A DNA stretch of 64,000 nucleotides. Source: Brevibacterium sp. (GTDB lineage Bacteria; Actinomycetota; Actinomycetes; Actinomycetales; Brevibacteriaceae). This document shows, piece after piece, positions 43,756-53,557 of the stretch (its first letter is position 1; every line of letters starts with the position of its first letter). The stretch covers positions 186,001 to 250,000 of the forward strand of contig NZ_JAPSIB010000003.1 of NCBI RefSeq assembly GCF_031179145.1. The letters run 5' to 3'. The notes beneath the pieces are model-generated. The model did no database searches. It worked only from the letters and a program-made list of their open reading frames with translations, and had not been told where the DNA came from. Both the position numbers and the translations under genes were made by a program.

Positions 43756-44846
43756 CGACGTCGACGTTCGGACACGACGCCATTGCCGACGGGCACTGGG
43801 ACCACTCGGCGCACGGTCGCAAAGGGTTCTTCACCGACACCTCGATCTGCATCGGCTGCAAAGCCTGCGAGGTCGCGTGCAAGGAATGGAACCGCAACCC
43901 GCAGGACGGCACCTACGAGCTGCTCGGGTCCTCCTACGACAACACGGGCAGTCTCGGTGCCAACACCTGGCGGCACGTCGCGTTCATCGAGCAGGACAGC
44001 GAGCGGATCGAGAAGGCGCGTGAGTCAGGGCGCAAGCTCGTCAGCCTCGGCATGCCCAGCATCCGTCCCCGCACGGACGAGACCGCCGCCGCCCAACCGG
44101 TGTCGACCCTGCCGAGCTCACCTGAGATGAATATCGACCTCCTCGCTCCGGGGGCCCTGCAGCCCTCCGACCCCGAGGACTTCGCCGGACTCGACACCGC
44201 GCCCCCGGACACCGCTGACTTCCGGTGGCTGATGTCCTCCGACGTGTGCAAGCACTGCACCCACGCCGGCTGCCTCGACGTCTGCCCCACCGGTGCCCTG
44301 TTCCGGACCGAGTTCGACACCGTCGTGGTGCAGAACGACGTCTGCAACGGATGCGGCACCTGTGTGGCCGGCTGTCCCTTCGGCGTCATCGAACGCCGCG
44401 ATGACGGGACCATCAACACGCCCACCGACCGTGGCCGGAGCGCCACGGAGATGGATGTGCCCGACAAGGGGACCGCGAACAAGTGCACCCTGTGCTACGA
44501 CCGACTCGTCGAGGGGCAGACTCCGGCCTGCGCCCAGACCTGCCCCACCACCTCGATCAAGTTCGGCGATCACGAGGACATGGTCGCCCAGGCCCACGAG
44601 CGTGTCGCCGAACTCCATGCGAAGGGCCTGACCGAAGCGCGCCTCTACGGCGCCAACCCGAATGACGGAGTCGGCGGAATCGGATCGGTCTTCCTCATCC
44701 TCGACGAACCGGAGGTCTACGGCCTGCCGCCGGACCCACGGGTCGCCACCAAGGACCTGCCGCACATGTACGCCACCGCCGGAATGGCGGCACTCGGCAT
44801 GGTCGTCGCCGCCGGTCTCGCATTCTTCGGGAGCCATCGTTCATGA
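43752..44846 (+). CDS. fdhB: Formate dehydrogenase iron-sulfur (beta) subunit
   Basis: This 364-residue electron-transfer subunit carries four 4Fe-4S cluster motifs: CIGCKACEVACKEWN near residue 37, CKHCTHAGCLDVCP near 163, CNGCGTCVAGCPFG near 200 and CTLCYDRL...CAQTCP near 250. A hydrophobic C-terminal helix (AGMAALGMVVAAGLAFF) anchors it. An unusual ~100-residue insert with polar, acidic sequence lies between the first and second motifs. It passes electrons from FdhA to the membrane subunit encoded next, with a 4-nt overlap. Confidence 0.93.
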   Translation: MTTSTFGHDAIADGHWDHSAHGRKGFFTDTSICIGCKACEVACKEWNRNPQDGTYELLGSSYDNTGSLGANTWRHVAFIEQDSERIEKARESGRKLVSLGMPSIRPRTDETAAAQPVSTLPSSPEMNIDLLAPGALQPSDPEDFAGLDTAPPDTADFRWLMSSDVCKHCTHAGCLDVCPTGALFRTEFDTVVVQNDVCNGCGTCVAGCPFGVIERRDDGTINTPTDRGRSATEMDVPDKGTANKCTLCYDRLVEGQTPACAQTCPTTSIKFGDHEDMVAQAHERVAELHAKGLTEARLYGANPNDGVGGIGSVFLILDEPEVYGLPPDPRVATKDLPHMYATAGMAALGMVVAAGLAFFGSHRS

Positions 44847-46030
44847 GCAGATCTGAATTCGATTCCTACCGTCCGCCGGAGCTTGCCGAGGGTCGGAGGA
44901 AACGCCGCCGAGGTGACCGCGATGGTCGTCCGGGCAAGGGCGGTGGCCGTGGTTGGCAGAACCGGGGCGCCGACGGCGGTCGGGAGATGCCGATGGTCGA
45001 GGACGTCGAGTTCTCCTCCTACTACGGCAGGTCGATCGTCAAGGCTCCACCGTGGGGTCACGAGATCTCGCTCTACCTGTTCCTCGGCGGGCTTGCCGGC
45101 GGGTCGACTCTGCTGGGCCTCGGCGCCCAGCTCACCGAGCGCCCGGGCCTGCGCTCCGCGACCCGGCTGACGGCGATCACGGCGACCGGAGTGGGCGGCG
45201 CCGCGCTGGTGGCCGACCTCGGCCGGCCCGAGCGGTTCCTCAACATGATGCGCACGGTCAAGGTCACGTCGCCGATGAGCCTGGGCACGTGGATCCTCTC
45301 CGGCTTCGGCGTCGGTGCAGGTGTCACCGCTGCGATCGAGGTCGACCGGCTCACGGGTGAGAAGCTCCTGCCGCTGGGGCCCCTGCGCAGGCCGCTGCAC
45401 GCCATGGAGACCCTTGCCGCGGTCGAATCCGCAGTCTTCGCCACTCCACTCGCCGCGTACACCGCGGTGCTCCTCGGCGCCACTGCGGTGCCGACCTGGA
45501 ATGCCGCTGGGCGCAACGGTCTGCCGTATGTGTTCGTGTCCTCCGCCTCGATGGCCGCCGGCGGAGCCGCGATGGCCCTGGCCCCGGTGCGTGAGACGGG
45601 TCCGGCTCGCCTGCTCGCTCTCGCCGGTGCGGCAGGAGACCTGGTCGCCATGCAGGGGATGAGGAAGCGCATGCACCCCGTCGAGGTGGAGCCGATGGAC
45701 GAGGGCGAACCCGGCGAGAAGCTGCATCGCTCGGAAAAGCTCCTCATCGCCGGTGCCGTCGGCGCCGCCGCCGTCGAGGTGGGCGCCCGCTTCCTGTCGA
45801 GGAAGCTCCGGGAGTCGAAATCGACGAAGACCCGTACGATCCTGCGCGCCGTTTCCGCAGTCAGCGGCGTTGCCCTGGCCGCGGCCTCGGCGTACACCCG
45901 GTTCGGGATGCTCGAGGCCGGTATCGAATCAACGAAGGACCCGCGTCACGTCGTCGAGCCGCAGCGCGCTCGACTCGCGGAGCGCCGGGCCCGGGGCATC
46001 GTCGACGATTCGATCACGACCGGTCGCTGA
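44843..46030 (+). CDS. NrfD-type membrane subunit of formate dehydrogenase
   Basis: This 395-residue subunit has a basic, glycine-rich N-terminus, then the NrfD-like opening FSSYYGRSIVKAPPWGHEISLYLFLGG, followed by about eight helices. The segment DLGRPERFLNMMRTVKVTSPMS is typical of the family. NrfD proteins are quinone-reactive, and this one replaces the cytochrome b gamma subunit of E. coli FdnI. It completes the formate dehydrogenase operon. Confidence 0.88.
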   Translation: MSRSEFDSYRPPELAEGRRKRRRGDRDGRPGKGGGRGWQNRGADGGREMPMVEDVEFSSYYGRSIVKAPPWGHEISLYLFLGGLAGGSTLLGLGAQLTERPGLRSATRLTAITATGVGGAALVADLGRPERFLNMMRTVKVTSPMSLGTWILSGFGVGAGVTAAIEVDRLTGEKLLPLGPLRRPLHAMETLAAVESAVFATPLAAYTAVLLGATAVPTWNAAGRNGLPYVFVSSASMAAGGAAMALAPVRETGPARLLALAGAAGDLVAMQGMRKRMHPVEVEPMDEGEPGEKLHRSEKLLIAGAVGAAAVEVGARFLSRKLRESKSTKTRTILRAVSAVSGVALAAASAYTRFGMLEAGIESTKDPRHVVEPQRARLAERRARGIVDDSITTGR

Positions 46031-46101
46031 GGCGGAGTAGTCCGGATGGGGACGTAACCGTTTCGGGGAGCGGGTGCACCGCGCGATGCGTCGCAGACGG
46101 T

Positions 46102-47088
46102 TCAGCGCACCCGGATGCCCGAACCGGGGACGGTCTCTCCGATGACCGGATGGCCCGGCAGTTCGCCGACGACGAGGAGACCGCCCGAGGTCTGAGCGTC
46201 GGCCAGCAGCACGAGCTCCTCCTCGGAGATGCCGTCATCGGCACGCAGATGCGGACGGACCCAATCGAGGTTGCGGCGCGAGCCGCCGGTGACATTTCCG
46301 TCGGCGATGAAACCACGGACACCATCGAGCACGGGAACCTTGGAATGGTCGATGACGGCGCCGACCCCCGAGGCGCGGCACATCTTGAACAGGTGCCCGA
46401 GCAGACCGAACCCGGTGACGTCGGTGGCGGCCCTGATCCCCGCGGCGACGGCGGCGCGCGAGGCATCGGCGTTGAGCTCCGTCATCGTCGCGATCGCCTC
46501 GTCGAAGACTTCCCCGGTGAGTTTGTGGCGGTTGTTGAGGACACCCACCCCGATCGGCTTCGTCAGCGTCAGGGGCAGTCCCACCTCGGCGGAGTCGTTG
46601 CGCATCAGCTCATCCGGGTGGGCGACGCCGGTCACGGCCATGCCGTACTTCGGCTCCGGATCATCGATCGAATGGCCGCCGGCAACAGGGCAGTTCGCCT
46701 GCGCGGCGACGTCGAGACCCCCGCGCAGCACCTCGGTGAGCAGCTCCATCGGCAGCAGCTCACGCGGCCACCCGACGAGGTTGATCGCCGTCACCGGCGT
46801 CCCGCCCATCGCGTAGATGTCCGAGAGCGCATTCGCCGCAGCGATCCGGCCCCAGTCATAGGCGCTGTCGACGACGGGAGTGAAGAAATCCGCGGTCGAC
46901 AGCACCGCGAGGCCGTCGCGCACGAGCACGGCGGAGGCATCATCACCGTCGTCGAGACCGACGAGGATGGTCTCCGACTTCTGTCCCACGAGTCCGCGCA
47001 CCGCATCCTCGAGCTCGCCCGGCGGGATCTTGCATGCGCATCCTCCGCCGTGGGCGTACGAGGTCAGCCGTTCGGTGCTCACAGTCAT
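46102..47088 (-). CDS. selD: Selenide, water dikinase SelD
   Basis: This 328-residue enzyme makes selenophosphate from selenide and ATP, the selenium donor for SelA. The catalytic region HGGGCACKI places C17, C19 and K20 at the same positions as E. coli SelD. Later motifs DFFTPVVDSAYDWGRIAAANALSDIYAMGG and a C-terminal GLLG segment fit the AIR-synthase-like fold. The protein uses cysteine, not selenocysteine, at its own active site. It is read away from tRNA-Sec. Confidence 0.95.
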   Translation of the reverse strand: MTVSTERLTSYAHGGGCACKIPPGELEDAVRGLVGQKSETILVGLDDGDDASAVLVRDGLAVLSTADFFTPVVDSAYDWGRIAAANALSDIYAMGGTPVTAINLVGWPRELLPMELLTEVLRGGLDVAAQANCPVAGGHSIDDPEPKYGMAVTGVAHPDELMRNDSAEVGLPLTLTKPIGVGVLNNRHKLTGEVFDEAIATMTELNADASRAAVAAGIRAATDVTGFGLLGHLFKMCRASGVGAVIDHSKVPVLDGVRGFIADGNVTGGSRRNLDWVRPHLRADDGISEEELVLLADAQTSGGLLVVGELPGHPVIGETVPGSGIRVR

Positions 47089-47223
47089 ACGGCGAGACTA
47101 ACATCGAGGCGCGGGCGAGCATCGAGCACGTTCGTCGAGGCGCCCCGGACAAGGCGCCCAGGTCGAGGCGCACCGGACGAGGCGCGTCGGGAAGCACCGA
47201 GCGGGCCGGGTAGGATTCTCGGT

Positions 47224-47318
47224 GGAGGCGTCCGGGTCCTGGTGGGCCCCCCGGTCTTCAAAACCGGTGAGACCGAGCATCTCGGTCTGGCGGGTTCGAT
47301 TCCCGTCCGTCTCCGCCA
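47224..47318 (+). tRNA. selC: Selenocysteine tRNA (anticodon TCA)
   Basis: The 95-nt tRNA includes an encoded CCA. The acceptor GGAGGCG pairs with CGTCTCC, the D arm GGGTCC-TGGT-GGGCCC has a long 6-bp stem, and the anticodon loop CTTCAAA reads UGA. An 8-bp extra arm AGACCGAG/CTCGGTCT is present, and the T arm has GTTCGATTC. The long D stem and long extra arm identify tRNA-Sec rather than a serine tRNA. The expected eighth acceptor pair is a T-C mismatch in my fold. selA starts 29 nt later. Confidence 0.94.
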
Positions 47319-47346
47319 CACTTCACGACTCCGGGAGGAAGCAGCA

Positions 47347-48714
47347 ATGACCGGTGCGGATCCTCGCCGCCACATCCCGCGCACTGATCATCTGCTCTCC
47401 CTCCCCGCGGTCGTCGACGCAGGCCAGCGCCTCACCGAAGCGACCGTCCGCGCCGTCATCACCCAGGTGCAGACCGCCGCCCGGGAGGGGTCTGTCCCCG
47501 CCGCCGAGGTGGAGGACCGCGTCATTTCCGCCCTTGAGTCCCGGCGCCCCTCCAGCCTGAATCCCGTGCTCAACGGCACCGGCATCATCGTCCACACCAA
47601 TCTCGGCCGTGCCCCGCTGTCGCCCGCAGCGCAGGCCGCTGTCGCCGCGGCGGGCGGGTACGTCGACGTCGAGATGGACCTCGGATCAGGCAAGCGCAGC
47701 CGCCGCGGGACCGGGGCCAGGGACGCTCTGCTGCGCGCCTGCCCCGCGGCCGAGGACGCCCTGGTCGTCAACAACGGGGCGGCTGCTCTGCTGCTGGCTG
47801 TCACCGCCCTGGCGACGAACACCTCCGGCCGGATCGGAGAGATCATCGTCAGCCGTGGCGAACTCGTGGAGATCGGCGCCGGGTTCCGCCTGCCCGACCT
47901 CATGCAGACGACCGGCGCCGCACTCCGCGAAGTCGGCACGACGAACCGCACACACCTCGACGACTATGCCCGAGCCATCTCACCCACCAGCGGGTGCCTG
48001 CTCAAAGTCCACACGAGCAACTTCCGCGTCGAGGGCTTCACCGCCGAAGCCGATATCTCGAGCCTGCGCGCCCTCGCCGACGAGCAGGGACTGCCGCTCA
48101 TCGCCGACCTCGGAAGCGGGCTCTTCGTCCCCGACCCGGCTCTGCCGGACGAACCCGACATCACGACCGCCCTGGAGGCGGGAGCAGACGTCGTCATCGT
48201 CAGCGGGGACAAGCTCCTCGGCGGCCCCCAGGCAGGACTGGTCCTCGGTCGCAGCGACGCCGTGCAGCGGATCGCCAAGCACCCCCTGGCTCGGGCGATG
48301 CGCACGGACAAACTCACCCTCGCCGCGATCGAGGCGACGGTGACGAGCCCCGGCAACCCGGTCCACGAGGCACTCCACATCGACCTCGACCACCTGGGGG
48401 ACCGCACCGCACGTGTCGCGAAGTCCGTCGGCGCCGCGGTCGTCGCCCACGACGGTCGAGTCGGAGGCGGAGGAGCGCCGGGCGTGCCTCTGCCCGGCTG
48501 GGCCGTGGAACTGCCCGAAGACCTGGCCGCTGCCCTGCGCCTCGGCGACCCAGCCATCGTCGCCCGATCCCACCAGGGCCGATGCCTGCTCGACCTCCGC
48601 TGCATCCCGGAGACCGAGGACGAACGGGTGGCCGCCGCCGTCCGTGCCGCGCAGGAGAGTGTGCGTACGGGACGGCAGGGTGAGCATGCCGCCCCGCACG
48701 AGCCGAGGACCTGA
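47347..48714 (+). CDS. selA: L-seryl-tRNA(Sec) selenium transferase SelA
   Basis: This 455-residue PLP enzyme converts Ser-tRNA-Sec to Sec-tRNA-Sec using selenophosphate. It has the SelA opening RRHIPRTDHLLSLPAVV, the segment NGTGIIVHTNLGRAPLS, the VNNGAAALLLAV PLP pocket and the lysine in SGDKLLGGPQAGL. ATG 47347 follows a GGAGG site directly. SelB starts 2 nt after its stop. Confidence 0.96.
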   Translation: MTGADPRRHIPRTDHLLSLPAVVDAGQRLTEATVRAVITQVQTAAREGSVPAAEVEDRVISALESRRPSSLNPVLNGTGIIVHTNLGRAPLSPAAQAAVAAAGGYVDVEMDLGSGKRSRRGTGARDALLRACPAAEDALVVNNGAAALLLAVTALATNTSGRIGEIIVSRGELVEIGAGFRLPDLMQTTGAALREVGTTNRTHLDDYARAISPTSGCLLKVHTSNFRVEGFTAEADISSLRALADEQGLPLIADLGSGLFVPDPALPDEPDITTALEAGADVVIVSGDKLLGGPQAGLVLGRSDAVQRIAKHPLARAMRTDKLTLAAIEATVTSPGNPVHEALHIDLDHLGDRTARVAKSVGAAVVAHDGRVGGGGAPGVPLPGWAVELPEDLAAALRLGDPAIVARSHQGRCLLDLRCIPETEDERVAAAVRAAQESVRTGRQGEHAAPHEPRT

Positions 48715-48716
48715 GA

Positions 48717-50555
48717 ATGGACGTCGTCGCCACCGCCGGTCACGTCGACCACGGCAAGTCCACCCTGGTCCGCGCCCTGACCGGCATGGAACCGGACCGC
48801 TGGGCCGAGGAGAGGAAGCGCGGACTCACCATCGACCTCGGCTTCGCTTGGACCACGCTGCCCTCCGGCCGGGAACTCGCCTTCGTCGACGTCCCGGGAC
48901 ACGAACGCTTCCTCGCCAACATGCTCGCCGGCGTCGGACCGGCGCCGGTCGTCTGCTTCGTCATCGCCGCTGACAAGGGTTGGCAGGCGCAGTCGAGTGA
49001 CCACAGGGACGCCATCACCGCGCTCGGCATCACCCGCGGAATCGTCGTCATCACCCGAGCCGACCTCGCCCCCGACTCCGTCGCCGCCACCTCGGCGCAG
49101 GTCCGGGCACAGCTGAGGGGCACACCGCTCGAGAACGCTCCGACCATCGCCGTCTCCGCGACCACCGGGGAAGGGATCGATGAACTTGTTCATCAGCTCG
49201 ACGAGGTGCTGGCGGAGACGCCGGCTCCCGACGCGAGTGCCCGCCTGCGCCTGTGGGTCGACCGCGGGTTCTCGATCACCGGTGCCGGAACCGTCGTGAC
49301 CGGCACTCTCACCGCCGGCACCCTGCACCGGGACCAGCGCCTCCAGCTCGTCGGGGAGACGAGCCCGCGCACGGTCACCGTGCGCGGGCTGCAGAGCCGC
49401 AATTCGTCGGTCGGAACCGTCACCCCGACCGCCCGCGTGGCCGTCAATCTCCGCGATGTCCCAGCCGACGACGTCCACCGCGGCGCTGCCCTCATCACCC
49501 CGGGGACCTGGCCGGTTGTCCACGTCATCGACGTGCGTCGGAGCATGGGAGAGGACCTCGACTCCGGCGTGCGACAGCTCATGCTCCACATCGGCACCGC
49601 CGCGGTCCAGGTCCATGTGCGGCCCTTCGACGCCGATCATGCTCGCCTCACCCTCGAGCATGCGCTGCCCCTGCAGGTCACCGATCGGCTCGTCCTGCGC
49701 AATCCCGGCAGCCGCAACGTCTTCGCCGGTGCGATCGTCCTCGACGTCGATCCGCCGGAGCTGGACCGCCGAGGTGCCGGAGCCCGGCGGACGGCTGAGC
49801 TCACCGGCCGCCCGGAGACGGGAGACATCCGCGCCGAGGTGGCTCGCCGCGGTGCCGTCGAACGTGAGCGACTGTCGGGCTTCGGGCTCGCGGTGCCCGA
49901 GGCGCTGCCGGAGGATGTCGTGGAGCCGGTTGCCGGCTGGCTGGTCCATCGCCCGACGCTGGAGACCTGGACTGCCGCCGCGCGGATCTTCGTGACGAAG
50001 ACCCTGGCGGCGCAGCCCCTGATCGCCGGCGTGCCGGAGAAGGCGGTCGCCGAAGAGCTGCGACGGACCCGACCGCCGCTGCCCTCGGCGACGTCGGGCG
50101 GTGAGGCGGCACGACCGGTCGCGGATCTCGTCTCCGTGGTCATCGCCGCGTCGGGTCTCGAGATCGTCAAAGGCATGGCGCGACCTCCTGGCCATTCAGC
50201 GAATCTGGGTCCCGCCGAGGCCGGGGTCGCCGAGGTGGAACGCCGATTGGCGGCAAACCCCTTCGCGGCCCCGGAGGCCGACGACCTGCGCGAGCTCGGT
50301 CTGGGAGTGCGGGAGCTCGCGGTGGCAGAGGGCGCGGGACGACTCCTGCGCCTCGGCGACGGGGTGGTCGTCTCTCCGCGCACGCCGGCGCAGGCGATGC
50401 GGCTGCTTGCCGGGTTGGACCAGCCGTTCACGACGAGCGAGGCGAGGAAGGCACTGGGCACGACCCGCCGGGTCGTCATCCCGCTGCTCGAACACCTCGA
50501 TTCCCGTGGCTGGACGCGGCGCATCGACAACATCCGGCGGGAAGTCGTCCGCTAG
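48717..50555 (+). CDS. selB: Selenocysteine-specific elongation factor SelB
   Basis: This 612-residue factor delivers Sec-tRNA-Sec to UGA codons with a SECIS. The GTPase domain shows P-loop GHVDHGKST (residues 8-16), DVPGHERF and the G4 motif ITRAD in place of TKAD. EF-Tu-like domains II and III follow (GAGTVVTGTLTAG near residue 190). The C-terminal ~250 residues form winged helices that bind the SECIS RNA. It is co-translated with selA. Confidence 0.95.
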   Translation: MDVVATAGHVDHGKSTLVRALTGMEPDRWAEERKRGLTIDLGFAWTTLPSGRELAFVDVPGHERFLANMLAGVGPAPVVCFVIAADKGWQAQSSDHRDAITALGITRGIVVITRADLAPDSVAATSAQVRAQLRGTPLENAPTIAVSATTGEGIDELVHQLDEVLAETPAPDASARLRLWVDRGFSITGAGTVVTGTLTAGTLHRDQRLQLVGETSPRTVTVRGLQSRNSSVGTVTPTARVAVNLRDVPADDVHRGAALITPGTWPVVHVIDVRRSMGEDLDSGVRQLMLHIGTAAVQVHVRPFDADHARLTLEHALPLQVTDRLVLRNPGSRNVFAGAIVLDVDPPELDRRGAGARRTAELTGRPETGDIRAEVARRGAVERERLSGFGLAVPEALPEDVVEPVAGWLVHRPTLETWTAAARIFVTKTLAAQPLIAGVPEKAVAEELRRTRPPLPSATSGGEAARPVADLVSVVIAASGLEIVKGMARPPGHSANLGPAEAGVAEVERRLAANPFAAPEADDLRELGLGVRELAVAEGAGRLLRLGDGVVVSPRTPAQAMRLLAGLDQPFTTSEARKALGTTRRVVIPLLEHLDSRGWTRRIDNIRREVVR

Positions 50556-50729
50556 GAGCGATTGCACCTGAGCCGGGCGCACTTGGATTCGGAGGGGTTC
50601 TGCTGGGCCGTCGTCGAACCCCGACCACTGTCGAACCCCGATTACTATCGCCGTCGTGGACTGCCCGGCTGATACTGGTACGTGGACGACGTCGTCCGAA
50701 ATCGCAGAGGCAATCGAGAGGTGAACGAC

Positions 50730-51143
50730 ATGGCGATCAACGCATATGTCTTCTACAGCAACGGTCAATGTGCTGAGGCATTCGACATGTACCAGGGCAT
50801 CTTCGGAGGTGAGGTCTCAATCATGCGGATGAAGGACGCCCCCGAGGACCACCGGATGCCCGGTGCTCCGGACGACAGCGTGATGCACGCTGTGCTGAAG
50901 TTCGGCGACACCCTGCTCATGGGATCCGACGACCCCACCGGCGACGGAGGACCGAAGACCGGGGTGGCCCTGTCCTACACCGCTCCCGACACGCAGACCG
51001 CCCGGTCGGTGTTCGGCGCACTCTCCGACGGAGGAGAGGTTCAGATGCCGCTGGAGAAGACATTCTGGGCAGAGGCGTTCGGAGCCTGTGTCGACCGCTT
51101 CGGAGTGTCCTGGATGGTCGACACAGAAGAGCAGCCGAGCTGA
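50730..51143 (+). CDS. PhnB/VOC-like protein
   Basis: This 137-residue protein has the VOC fold of the PhnB/DUF1428-like type: AINAYVFYSNGQCAEAFDMYQGIFGGEV at the start, a central MHAVLKFGDTLLMGSD strand pair and the end CVDRFGVSWMVDTEE. The substrate is unknown. ATG 50730 fits the family; it follows selB after a 174-nt gap. Confidence 0.85.
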   Translation: MAINAYVFYSNGQCAEAFDMYQGIFGGEVSIMRMKDAPEDHRMPGAPDDSVMHAVLKFGDTLLMGSDDPTGDGGPKTGVALSYTAPDTQTARSVFGALSDGGEVQMPLEKTFWAEAFGACVDRFGVSWMVDTEEQPS

Positions 51144-51286
51144 CCGGGTCGGAGGTCGTTCACGGCCGCTTGGATCGCCCAACAATGTTCGGCGGTTGGA
51201 GTCAGCCGCGCGACAGCGGGACCGTGGTGAACATGACGGATTCGGACCGGCAGGAGGCGATCCCGGCGGAAATCTGCGAAAGTTGA

Positions 51287-53380
51287 GTGGTGACATCCGA
51301 TTCCTCCGCCGCCCCCGCACTGTTGAGCGATTCAGCGCCGACCTCCCAGACCTTCGACGCCGTGATCGTCGGCGGTGGCCCGCGAGGAGTGGCCACCCTC
51401 ATCCGGGTGGCCGCGCGCCTCGGCGCTGACGAGCGACAGAACCCGGGCCGCACCGGGACGCCGCTTCGGATCGCCATCGTCGACGCCCTGGAGGTGGGCC
51501 CGGGGGCGACGTGGATGACGTCTCAGCCGGGACAGTACCTCAACAACACCACTGCCTCGGCGACGACCATCTACCCGGACGAATCCACCGAACTCAGCGG
51601 CCCACCCTCACCGGGGCCCTCCCTTGTCGACTGGATGGACGACGTCGCGCGTGCCGGCGAGCATCCGGCAGGGGACTGGGTCGCCGCCGAAGCCGGCGCC
51701 CTGCGCGCCCTCGACTTCACCTCCCGGCGCCTCCAGGGCGTCTACTACCGCGATCAGCTCGACGCCGCGGCAGCGCACCCTCTCATCGAACTGGCCGAGT
51801 TCACCGCCCTCGCCGTCGACCTCGATCGCGTCGATCACGTCGAATCGGTGAACGTCGAATCCACCGACGGCGGCACCGAGGCGACGAGCGTCGTCCTCGC
51901 CGATGGGCGCCGGCTCGCAGCTCCGACCGTGGTCCTTGCTCAGGGCATGGTCCAGTCGGTGCCGGACGCCCATGTGCGTGCCTGCATCGACTTCGCCGAC
52001 GCGCACGGGCTGCGCTACGTTCGACCGGGGATGCCGGCCGAACGCGATTTCTCCGGACTGCCCGCCGGTGAGACCGTGCTGGTGCGCGGCCTCGGTGCGA
52101 ACTTCTTCGACGTCATCGGCGGCCTCGTCGAGGAGTGGGGCGGCCGGTTCGAATCGGTGGCAGGCGACCCGCACGGCAGGTTGCGCTACCTCCCCTCGGG
52201 ATGGGAGCCGCGGATCGTCGCCGGATCGGGCCGGGGGATGCCGTACCGGTCCAAACCCGTCCCCTACAGCCCACAGCGAGACTATCGTCCGCGCTGGGCG
52301 ACGTCCGAGTGGTTCGCCGAGCTGCGGGGACGCAGGAATCTCGACTTCGCCGCCGAGGTGTGGCCGACGATCGCCAAGGAGATCGCCGATCAGTACCTCG
52401 CCTCTCTGTCCGCATGGGCACCGGAGGCGCTTCGCGCCGACCTGCGGGCAGAGCGATCCACCCCCGCCGCTGCTCCGGGTCCGGCCTGGATCCCGCTGTT
52501 GGAAGGCTGCGGCACGGGCGAGGAAGTCGATCGGGTGCTCGCCGAGGCGGTCGTCGATCCGCGCTGGAACTGGACCATCGCCGATCTGCGCCGCCCCACC
52601 CGCGGACAGAGTGTCAGCGCCGAGGAGTGGGCGGAGTTCGTCGATCGCCTCATCACCGACGAACTCGGCTCCATGAGTGAAGCCGCCACCCACCCCCGTG
52701 CCGCCGTCAATCGGGTGATGAGCGTGCTGCGCAACGCCGCTCAGGACCTCGGAGCCATCGGCGCCGTCGCGGGGGAGTCCCTCGTGCGTGACCTGCACGG
52801 ATGGTTCGACGCCGACGGACTCTTCCTCGCCTCCGGACCGCCCTCGGAGCGAGTGAGGCGAGTCCTCGCGCTCATCGAATCCGGCGTCGTCGACCTGTTG
52901 GGGCCCGAAACCATCATCGAGCTCGACGATGACAAGGCCTGCTTCCGCGCCACCTCCGCGATCACCGGCCGCGTCGCGGAGTCGCGGGTGCTGCTCGAGA
53001 CCCGGATGTCGAAGGGGAAGGTGACCGCGACCGACGACCCGCTGCTCCAGTCGCTGCTGACGAGTGGGCGTGCCCGCATCCATGCCGTTGACGGAGTGAG
53101 AACCGACTACATCGAGGCCACCGGCGCTCTCGTCAGCGAAGACGCCGATCTCGGCCACAACCTCGTCGACGCCTCCGGACAGGTCGACTCCAGCGTCGTC
53201 GTGCTCGGGATCCCCGCCTCGACCACCCAGCCCGGAAGCGCGATCGGTGCGACGCCGCACAAATCGTCTCCGCTGCTGGCCGGGGCGGACATCGCCGCGA
53301 AGCAGATCCTCCGACGAGCTGCCCGGGCACGGATCGAGCATGCCGACGCCGCCTGTGCCCGGGCAGCGGCCCTGAGCTGA
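51287..53380 (+). CDS. FAD/NAD(P)-binding protein with an FAD_NAD_bind_9-like domain
   Basis: This 697-residue protein begins with a Rossmann dinucleotide site (FDAVIVGGGPRGVATLIRVA). GATWMTSQPGQYLNNTTAS follows, matching proteins that bind FAD in an FAD_NAD_bind_9 domain. Another conserved part, ETVLVRGLGANFFDVI, lies in the middle. A C-terminal segment (VVVLGIPASTTQPGSAIGA, then SSPLLAGADIAAKQIL) is typical of the group. No function is established; a monooxygenase- or amine oxidase-like redox role is possible. The start is GTG at 51287 or 51290. Confidence 0.75.
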   Translation: MVTSDSSAAPALLSDSAPTSQTFDAVIVGGGPRGVATLIRVAARLGADERQNPGRTGTPLRIAIVDALEVGPGATWMTSQPGQYLNNTTASATTIYPDESTELSGPPSPGPSLVDWMDDVARAGEHPAGDWVAAEAGALRALDFTSRRLQGVYYRDQLDAAAAHPLIELAEFTALAVDLDRVDHVESVNVESTDGGTEATSVVLADGRRLAAPTVVLAQGMVQSVPDAHVRACIDFADAHGLRYVRPGMPAERDFSGLPAGETVLVRGLGANFFDVIGGLVEEWGGRFESVAGDPHGRLRYLPSGWEPRIVAGSGRGMPYRSKPVPYSPQRDYRPRWATSEWFAELRGRRNLDFAAEVWPTIAKEIADQYLASLSAWAPEALRADLRAERSTPAAAPGPAWIPLLEGCGTGEEVDRVLAEAVVDPRWNWTIADLRRPTRGQSVSAEEWAEFVDRLITDELGSMSEAATHPRAAVNRVMSVLRNAAQDLGAIGAVAGESLVRDLHGWFDADGLFLASGPPSERVRRVLALIESGVVDLLGPETIIELDDDKACFRATSAITGRVAESRVLLETRMSKGKVTATDDPLLQSLLTSGRARIHAVDGVRTDYIEATGALVSEDADLGHNLVDASGQVDSSVVVLGIPASTTQPGSAIGATPHKSSPLLAGADIAAKQILRRAARARIEHADAACARAAALS

Positions 53381-53557
53381 GGCGCGCCCACCCTCACCCC
53401 GTGTCGTGGTTCACTGCGGGGCTGCGGAATAACTCGGGACGACAGGCGGTTGCCTGAAGTGTCCGCGCGTACTCCCCTCTGCGGCAGACCCCGAATCGAC
53501 GACGCACCGGCGTCCGGCTCGGAGTCATCGACTCGACCATGTGATCGGAGCACACCC

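Noticed and set aside
46150..47346. Long N-terminal extension of selA running through selD antisense and tRNA-Sec
   Set aside because: It crosses the tRNA gene and lies opposite selD. SelA homology starts just after ATG 47347 with its own ribosome site.
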